Positions 57,001-64,000 of a stretch of 64,000 nt of DNA are shown here, one piece after another; the first letter of the stretch is position 1; every line of letters starts with the position of its first letter. The stretch is from NCBI GenBank assembly GCA_037179335.1, contig JAKZHN010000013.1, positions 434,001 to 498,000 of the forward strand, read 5' to 3'. The notes under the pieces were generated by a model, which was given only the letters and a program-made list of their open reading frames with translations, had not been told where the DNA came from and ran no database searches. Position numbers and translations under genes: made by a program. Origin of the DNA: Cyclaneusma minus (taxonomy: Eukaryota; Ascomycota; Leotiomycetes; Marthamycetales; Marthamycetaceae).

Positions 57001-58830
57001 TCTTACTTTCCTAGACTAGTATATAAAGACTCCCCTTCTACCTCTTTTGGCTGTCCAAGAAATACTCAGCGAAAACCATATATCAATTTTCTAAAGCTAG
57101 CTGCTGCCAACTGTTATGTCGGTCAAAGCTATGTTTTCTCTCTAGGAAAATCAACGCTTTTGCCTTTGGAGACATGGTGTCTGTCGACAACTACAAGGGC
57201 TGTTGCTAAAAAGACACATTGCTGTCGAAAGAGTACAATTGCTGTCGAAACACCGCATCTGAAGAGAAAGAGAAAAGAAGAAAGTTGAGTATTGGATGTT
57301 AGCTGAGACGCGGCAGACCCTAGCACTAGCGCCTCGTTTCAGCCTTGGCTCAGGGGCATGGCGTTGACATAGCGCACGTGACCATAATCACCATACTTCT
57401 TGCTCAGCACAGCTATATAAACAGCACCCAGGGACTTATCTGAGACTTTCAAGAGTCACTGTAAACTCTACAAACCCTTATGGGGCAGAGCATTGTGCAG
57501 CCACAAGCATCGTCAAACATACTTGGTAGCTTTTCAAAACTCCTCACACTGTAAATCACTGTGAACATGACTTCCAAACTCATCTTCTCTTCATGGTTTT
57601 GACGATTCTGCTTTTGAGGAACAGAGTAACGGCCAGAGGAGCTGTTGTTGAGAAAGAACGCTGTTGTCGAAAGTATAAGCAATTGTTGTCAAGAAACGCC
57701 GAGAAGAAATAGGAAGTGTTGTATATCAGCATGACCACAGTTACCCACACCAAACATCCCCTACCCAGGGTCCAAGTACTATATAAACAGCACCCAGTGG
57801 CCAGACCCAGGACTTCCAAAGCCTTGAACACCGACTCACGCACCAACCTTAAATGCAAAACACAAGGTACGCGTGAAAACCCATGGTCGATGCTGTTCCA
57901 AAACTCCGACCTAAAAGCCATCAATCTTTCCGAGTTCGGCCATGGAGAACAGCTACCTCAAGTGGCAAACAATCGTGCTGTTATCGAGAATGAAATCTGC
58001 TGTCGAAAGAAAGCACTGCTACCAGGAAACATGGCAACCTGTCGCAGAGAAAACCGGCAATTGAGTAGGTATTGTATAAGCGGCTGCGCACATGAGCACA
58101 GTCACCACACTCCATCCACAGGTCTTACTATTTAAGTAGCGTCAGGGCCATATCTCAAAGCTTTCAGAAGTCTCACTGGCGCGAACCAAAACGTATTTGA
58201 TGCTCCACACAAGCATAGAAAACAACATGCTATTGCTTGGGGCTTTTCAGAACTCTGGTCTCACTCGACGACATCACATGACAAAGCTTCGGAGTTCGCG
58301 TTTCGGGTCTCAGACGTTCTTCTCAGCTTCTGAAATTGAGGAACAGGGTAATGGCGATAACAGGGCCTGTTTTCGAGAAAGGAAAAGTGCTGTCGAAAAC
58401 CGAGAGCACTGCTACCAGACGACACTAACACCTATCCACACAACGGGACAGTTGAGTTTTTGTATGGTAGCGCACGTGATCACAGTCACCACACTCCGCC
58501 AACAGCTTTTACCAATGGCATTTCAAGCAGCGCGAGAGCCATGCTTGAAAGACTTCCGCGAGGTCCAATTTAATATGCAAAAAGGCGGTACCATGCATAC
58601 CATGCCCGTGGGCATTGTGCCCACACGAGTACAGCAAATTGGATGCCTGGGCTGTTTTTCAAAATCCTCTCACTCACTCAATCAATGTTCATCTCGAAGT
58701 TCGGGCTTCGCGTTTCGCGTTCAATACAGAGAATAGGTGGATTGGAAGCTTTTGTGATTTAAAAACAGGGTGGTTGGCAATAACAGTCCCTATTATCGAG
58801 AGGGAATGCTGCTGTTAAAAGCAGACACAT
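51080..58830 (+). repeat. Tandem array 2: about 20 diverged ~350-bp TATA-bearing units
   Basis: A 7.7-kb run of direct repeats. TATA-like cores (CTATATAAACAG or CTATTTAAGCAG) occur at about 51103, 51409, 51741, 52134, 52490, 52728, 53085, 53467, 54028, 54355, 54884, 55193, 55382, 55767, 56062, 56378, 56959, 57017, 57413, 57779 and 58128, mostly 300-390 bp apart. Just downstream is a shared block resembling ACCATGGCTCAGACTCTCCA then GAG. Just upstream many units have CACGTGA or a relative followed by CACAGTCACCA...CAAGCAC. Further upstream are clusters of GCTGCTGTCGAAAGGAAACA-like motifs; at least 13 exact GCTGTCGA copies are present. No protein frame is conserved, and no LTR ends, reverse transcriptase or transposase are visible. 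Units resemble complete core promoters plus short transcribed segments; expression is an inference. Confidence 0.8.
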
Positions 58831-59406
58831 TTCCCGATATTTACCGACTCGTTGGCATTTTCCCTCCTACCTACCCATTGAACGCCAGAGTCGCAGAGTA
58901 GCCAAAGCTTTGAAAATTAGCTTTTGGGTTCTCGGAGTGTCCTCCACCGTCAATGCGAACGAATCGAAATGCGCGCACGCGCGCGCCTCATTACTCAATC
59001 ATGAGGTCTTGATGAGAAACTTTCTGTGTGCAAAAGTTGTTGTGCCGGTGGTTTCCATCTTCTTGCTCTCCCTCCCAGTATGACATTTCTCTCAAAAGAT
59101 CTGCATTCTTGATCTAGGCGTTCCGGGCGTTCCGCGATGGTCTTCCAAGACGTGACGTGATCAGGGGCGTAGGCATCCATTCGCTCGCACTGCGGCATTT
59201 GTTTTTGATATTGGTATTGTTATTATCATTTCATTCAGCTTGTCTTCAAGGCCATCCTCGTGAGGTAGGCCGCTAATGAGTCATAGTAGCGAACGTAACG
59301 TACGCATGAATATCAAGCTTTCGCATCCACACCACCAACTCCCCGTACCCAAAAACAAAGTTTTCCTCCCGCCGACAAAGTTTTCCGACCGCTCGAGAGA
59401 CACCGC
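58831..59406. other. Intergenic, 3' flank of the UstYa-like gene
   Basis: No gene recognised. Contains a short CG alternation (CGCGCACGCGCGCG near 58973) and A/T-rich stretches. Marks the right edge of tandem array 2. Confidence 0.45.
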
Positions 59407-60341
59407 TCAAGGAATCGATGGCAAGATGTCCTCCTCCTTCGGCTCCACCAAGTAATCTTTTGGCATGTGCGGTGGCGTAGTCGCCTGGTGGTCCTCAGCC
59501 CATTGTCGAATATCATCATAGTTCCTGCAAATATGCTTGGTGTTGAAATCCGGAATCGCAATATTCTGGTTAGCCGCGCCATGGTACCAGACCTGCCCAA
59601 GGATATCGATGCTAGGCATGCACATCAGTTGCTGGCGAAGAGTGTCCAAGCAATGGCTGACGTGCTTCTTGAACACCTCGCCGTCGTTCTTGAATGCGTG
59701 CTCGCCCTTGGCGCGGTAGTGGTCGTAGTTGTACCATAGCGATTGGCGCAGCACGTTCAGGCAGTGCAGATGGTGCATGGCTTCGACGTTGCCGGGGTAG
59801 CCGCCGCCGTATTGGGGCGCGACTTGCACTTGGCCGGGAGCGAGACCGGTTTTCTCGGCCAGGTGGTCGGGCACGACGAGCGCTTTGTAGTTGACGCCGA
59901 GGGATTCCCAGGCGGCGTCGACTTCGTCGCTGCCGTCTTGGCGGAAGATGGTTTCGTTCATGAAGCGGCCATCGAATTGGACCCACTCGTATTTGATTTC
60001 GATGTCGTCCATCATTGGGGCTGGGAAGTTGTTTAGTATGGGGTCGAGGAGGGGAGTGGAGGGGACTTACACCACTTTGAGGTTTTCAGGATGATGTCTT
60101 TGTTGGTGAGTGTGTCGGCGCGGCGGGAGCCCATTTGGAGGCCGATGAATAGTGTGAGGAAGGACGAGGTTATGACGAGGACAGTGGTGTAGAATTTCGA
60201 TAGACCCGATCGAGATGTTGTCGTCTGCTGCATCTTCTCTTCGTAGCCTGGCGATCCGGGGATGAGGTTTTCGCAGTCGTCATCCTGAGGGACTTTGTGG
60301 AAGCTGGGGAACTTCGGGAAGCTCGACCATTTGGAAGACAT
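59407..60341 (-). CDS. UstYa-family (DUF3328) membrane oxidase
   Basis: Two exons on the minus strand, 60341-60071 and 60020-59407, with a 50-bp GTAAGT...CCCAG intron (CTAAAC branch), 294 residues. A short cytosolic N-terminus is followed by one membrane segment (~50-70, YTTVLVITSSFLTLFIGLQM), then a lumenal domain. It carries both HxxHC motifs that define the family: HHLHC (173-177) and HVSHC (210-214), with VWYHGA and a late HICRNYDDI. UstYa proteins act in the secretory pathway as oxidases that cross-link or cyclise Tyr-containing core peptides of dikaritins (ustiloxin, phomopsin and asperipin types); some act in other pathways. It is divergent from the Tyr-rich precursor gene 1,053 bp away, which strongly suggests that gene as its substrate source. 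The linkage to function is inferred. Confidence 0.92.
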
Positions 60342-61120
60342 GTTTGCTAGCTTCTGAGGAGGAATGACTGGTCGCAGATACGGAGAGAATAGAAGAGGAA
60401 AGACTTTCACCAACGTCGTCGTGCCTGTGGTCAGGAAAAATGTAGGGGCAAGAGTTGCTTGTAAGGAAGAAACTCCGGTGCTCTTGTTTGAGTTGAGGCA
60501 AACATTCGGAAAGTCAGATGTTCCGCCAAGGTGGCAGCCGTTACACTTGATATGCTTTTCCGTCACACACCGATGTGAGGCATGATGGTGCGATCCAGGA
60601 TGGCTCCTGCAGGCCAAGGCATGGAACTGCCATCTTGGTGCCCAAAGTACAGCATTTGACTGGCTGCTCTGGTTATGCGTTCTGCGTTCTGCGTTCTGCG
60701 TCGGCTCCGGCTTCTTCGGCTGAGGCGCCGTTGAAAGTCAGTCGGGCGGTATGTAACATCATCTGGGGGAGCTGGGGCGCACGGGCCATGCTATTTGTGG
60801 GGTGCAGTCAAAAGCCGAATCCCTCCGGGTCCCGACGAAAGCCTCAATCAAACACGACAACTCTAAACAACAACGAAGGCCGACTGTCTCCACGGACACT
60901 CCTATCTGTCTTGACAGAGCGCAATGCATCGGAGCTATTGCATGTTACACCCATGAGTGGAAGGCGGATGGGGAACCTCCGGACTTCAATACATATCGAC
61001 ACTCAATTGATTGAGGAAGCATTCAAACTTTCTCGGTGCTGCCGCATAGTTCCTCGGGTACGAGTCGAAGCCGTCTTTTACCAATTGTTCTCAAGATCCC
61101 ATGTCTTCAAGGTATTGTCC

Positions 61121-61153
61121 GGGTATATAAGTCCTAGCTTTCCGGATATACCC
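61121..61153 (+). promoter_or_regulatory. TATA box and inverted repeat in the divergent RiPP promoter
   Basis: TATATAAG (61124-61131) lies 264 bp upstream of the precursor ATG. It overlaps one arm of a perfect 8-bp inverted repeat, GGGTATAT (61121-61128) and ATATACCC (61146-61153), with a 17-bp spacer. The palindrome could be a regulator site or a chance match. The rest of the 60342-61394 intergenic segment shows no gene. Confidence 0.4.
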
Positions 61154-61394
61154 ACCTTTTGAATACCAAGGTTCGGAGCCTTGATCTCCAGCTTGAAGTA
61201 CTTGAGCGTCAGCAAGGTCTGAAGAGAGTCTTTTAAAACAGCCGGGTCCCGAAGGACGGAATTGATTCTTATTATCTGATACATATGCCTCCCACTCCTG
61301 CCTTGCACCGTCAGTGCACTCACAAGGTCCTCTATTCTATTCCACAAATTCGTGGTTCCCCTTCAGTTCTGGATCTTCGGATCAATCCGCAATC

Positions 61395-63029
61395 ATGAAG
61401 CTCACTCAATTTCTCTTGCTTGGCATTGCCTCCCTTCCTTTCATCTACGGTGCTGCCATTCCTGCCGCTCCCGAAGCCCAGGCCGACGCTGCTGCTGCCA
61501 AATACGACAGCTATGGGATTCCAAAGGGTGGCTATGGCAAGTACAGCGAATACCAACCACCACCTCCAAACTACGTGACCTATGCAAGACGCAAGCGTGA
61601 AGCTGAGGCCAAGGCCAAAGCACTACACTGTTCTGGCGACGGGCAAGCACAGCCAGACATGCCAGTCTGCGAATGGTACAACCGTGAAGCTGCAGCCAAA
61701 GCCGCAGCTGTAAAGCGTGATTTTCAAGCCGCAGCCGAAGGAGCTAAGAAGGCATCTGAAAGTAAGCCATGATGTCTCCCATCTGATACGTCAGAGTCTT
61801 TGCTAACCAGCAGCTGAAGTCGCCAAGCGTGCGGCCGTAGCTGAAGCCAAAGCAGCAACTCCAGAGCCTTACGGTAAGTGATTACATCTCAAGTTCAGTT
61901 GAGACGCTTGGTCCAATCTACCAGTGCTTCTAAGAGTCATTGCTAACACATCTTCTCCCTAGGCGAATATTCCGATTACGTCACCTATCCATATGATAGC
62001 TACAACTACGAAGAGTATCCCACCAAGTCCAAGCGTGGGGCGCAAGGGACTGACTACGAAGATTATGGGTCTTTCGAGGACTACGACCACTACGGCAATT
62101 TCGACGAATACTCTGCCGTGAAGGCCAAGCGAGCCACTGACTTCGACAATAAATTCGCCGATTACGACACATATGACCCGAAGGTTAACCCCTTCCAGTA
62201 TTATAAAAGTTACGCTGAGAAGGCCAAGCGTGAGGCAGCCAACGGCCAGACTTTCGATGTGGTGTACCGTAAGCGTGCGGCACAAGATGGTAGACATGGA
62301 GATCATCATGGTGGACCCCCGAGATATGTCACCTATGATCCTCAATATTCCGACTATGACCCCGAATTCTACATGTCCTATAACCCCGAGTATCAAGCAT
62401 ATGCTGAGAAGGCCAGGCGTTCGGCAGTACCGGATTACTTCCCCACAGACTACACTGACTATAGTAAGGACCCCTTTTATATACAAGGGCCAAGGAATAA
62501 TTACGCTGACCAAGGTGAAGAACCAATGTACATCGGTTATGAGAATATCGGCGCATATGCCGAAGATGACAAGCGTGAGGCCCAACCCGCCGCAGCACCT
62601 CAGGACAAGAAAGCCAAGCGCGAGGCCAAAGCTGACGAAGACCCTGATTACGGCAAGTGGTTCTCCGCGCTAGCTCATTCTGAGGCTCTGCTAACACGTA
62701 TTTCTCACACAGACTCGTACAGTAGCTTCGAAGATTACGATGAATACAAGAAATCCAAACGCGAGGCCGAACCAAAAGACGAAAAACCTGGCGAGTATTT
62801 CCAGACTGATAACTGGAGTTATGACGAGAAGAAAGTCACGCGTGGGGCTGAAGCCGAAGCCGCACCCATGGCAACCCCTGATGAGGAGTTTATCGACTAC
62901 GACATATATGGTTTCGACGACAACATTGAGTATGCCGACAAGTCCGCCGAGAAGAGAGACATGCTTGAGGCCATCGCCCGAGCTGCGAGACGCAATCGTC
63001 GAGCTCGAGCCCGAAGCAGTCGTCTTTAA
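61395..63029 (+). CDS. Secreted Tyr-rich precursor with many Kex2 sites (candidate dikaritin/KEP precursor)
   Basis: Model: exons 61395-61761, 61811-61873, 61963-62652 and 62713-63029, about 478 residues. The last intron is a GC-AG type of 60 bp (GCAAGT, CTAAC, CACAG) and keeps the frame if retained. Signal peptide MKLTQFLLLGIASLPFIYGA. About 13 dibasic sites (KR, RR, and one TR) split the protein into 15-50-residue peptides; several begin EA/EAE after KR, as trimmed by Ste13 dipeptidyl peptidase. Peptides are rich in Tyr and Asp with recurring YVTY, EYSDY, SFEDYD and a pre-cleavage YAEKAKR-type sequence. One early segment has two Cys. Kex2-processed repeats next to a UstYa gene define dikaritin precursors; here the repeats are much more diverse than in ustiloxin-type precursors. 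A non-RiPP KEP (wall or signalling peptides) is the alternative. No core sequence is assigned. Confidence 0.85.
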
Positions 63030-64000
63030 AGCTCGTTGTCGAGTATGGTAAGATTTTCTGAAGCTCTCATTACACTTCTTTCTGCCTCGCTTTCCGCCAG
63101 ACGTTTCCCCAAAACGACTAGCAGGTGAAAAGATGGCGTTTGCTTACACGTTTCGCAGGCGAATGTGGCAGCCTTTTTTTTTGGATTTGTTAGTTTAGCG
63201 AAGGATTGGAAAATTGTGAAAAAGACGGTAGCAAATGCTTGCGCTGGTGTGGAAAATCAGTACACATGTACAGGCAGGCAGGCACATGCGTTTTGGGTTG
63301 ATTTTAGCAGACGCGAGAAAGACTCCACACGATCGTTAATGTTATAATGTATTTCTTTTTTTCTAGACCGCAGACTCCTTGAGCTTTGCATGACTTGCGA
63401 TGTCATGGGATCGAGAAGCTACGGTTCGCGTGTAGGAGCTGCTGTCGGGGAGAAAGCTGCTGTCGCCGATATTCTGGTAGCCCCAAGCGCAAAGAAAGCA
63501 GTGTTTAGCTAATCTTCTTCCTCTTTGCATGATACTTTCGAATAGATCACATGTGTTGGCCGAGATGACTACATGATGCAACCACAGACGGACACTGCAA
63601 GCGTTCTGCTCCTGCGACCATTGCAAGGGCGTGGCGTCGCTTTTTGCTTGTAGAAGAAGAGAGAGAGCCCACGGGGTCGGGAGCCACATTTATGCCTGCG
63701 CTTCAGGACTTGATATTGACGCGGTCACATGACAGGACTATCAATGGGCACGACACGGGCTTAGCAGTGCTCGTGTCCCTCGTCTCTTCGTCGTCTCATG
63801 CTCAGCACCTTTTTTCCTTTCCTCCAGCTCTCCCTCCTTGAAAACTAGCTAAGCAAAATGACACATCTCCATTAGTTAAAAAAAGAAAGAAAAAAACTTC
63901 CCTCGCCAACTAAACTTGAAAACTTGAAAACTTAAAAAGAAGAAAAAACTGGTGTTCTTAATCACGGTGTTCCGTGATTCGCAGGAATGCGGCTTCTGTG
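63030..64000. other. 3' flank of the precursor, with two array-type motifs
   Basis: No gene recognised to the window end. GCTGCTGTCG occurs at 63438-63447 and 63456-63465; the second sits in GGAGAAAGCTGCTGTCG, matching the upstream motif of tandem array 2 about 4.6 kb after that array ends. 63870-63950 is A-rich with repeated AAAACTTG. Confidence 0.5.

Noticed and set aside
51080..58830. LTR retrotransposon or satellite-encoded peptides as explanation for array 2
   Set aside because: No reverse transcriptase, integrase, primer-binding site or terminal repeats; the ATG in the shared CCATGG block does not open a conserved frame in different units.
51080..58830. CRISPR-like array
   Set aside because: Units are ~350 bp and diverged throughout, without short identical repeats and unique spacers; eukaryotic context.

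Overview
The window is a nuclear contig piece from a filamentous ascomycete. Short GT-AG introns of 50-159 bp with CTAAC/CTGAC-type branch sites, hydrophobins, an AA9 polysaccharide monooxygenase, a secreted quercetinase and a UstYa-family (DUF3328) protein point to a plant- or litter-associated Pezizomycotina, probably Dothideomycetes. That class assignment is an inference from gene content. Coding density is low, about 11 well-supported genes in 64 kb.

Layout. 0-3 kb: a large methyltransferase-domain protein. 3-8.3 kb: no recognisable gene. 8.4-9.1 kb: a hydrophobin with a Ser/Thr-rich N-terminal extension. 11.9-14 kb: PEX5, the peroxisomal import receptor. 15.3-19.1 kb: RAD53-type checkpoint kinase (FHA-kinase-FHA). 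21-30.4 kb: a graveyard of same-strand coding fragments (Rac GTPase, pentapeptide repeat, BTB, Brf1-like zinc ribbon, metallophosphoesterase, AlkB-like zinc ribbon) with no intact gene. 31.2-32 kb: a class II hydrophobin with an unusual Pro/Ala repeat tail. 33-35.1 kb: tandem array 1. 35.2-36 kb: AA9 LPMO. 37.5-42.7 kb: LTN1 (Listerin), divergent from a 1530-residue repeat protein at 43.6-48.1 kb. 49.7-51 kb: quercetin 2,3-dioxygenase. 51.1-58.8 kb: tandem array 2. 59.4-63 kb: a divergent pair made of a UstYa-like membrane oxidase and a secreted Tyr-rich precursor with about 13 Kex2-type sites.

Two things stand out. First, the 59.4-63 kb pair has the minimal layout of a fungal dikaritin-type RiPP locus: a DUF3328 enzyme beside a secreted precursor with KR-delimited Tyr-rich segments. 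The segments are unusually diverse. Second, arrays 1 and 2 are diverged tandem repeats of about 340-370 bp. Nearly every unit carries a TATA box, a conserved block just downstream resembling CCATGG-TCAGACT-TCCAGAG, and upstream clusters of CTGCTGTCGAA or its reverse complement. They look like serial promoters without a conserved reading frame.

Functional links: the hydrophobins, LPMO, quercetinase and putative RiPP are secreted or secondary-metabolism functions lying among housekeeping genes (PEX5, RAD53, LTN1). Exon boundaries were set by eye from splice consensus and reading-frame continuity. No database search was run.
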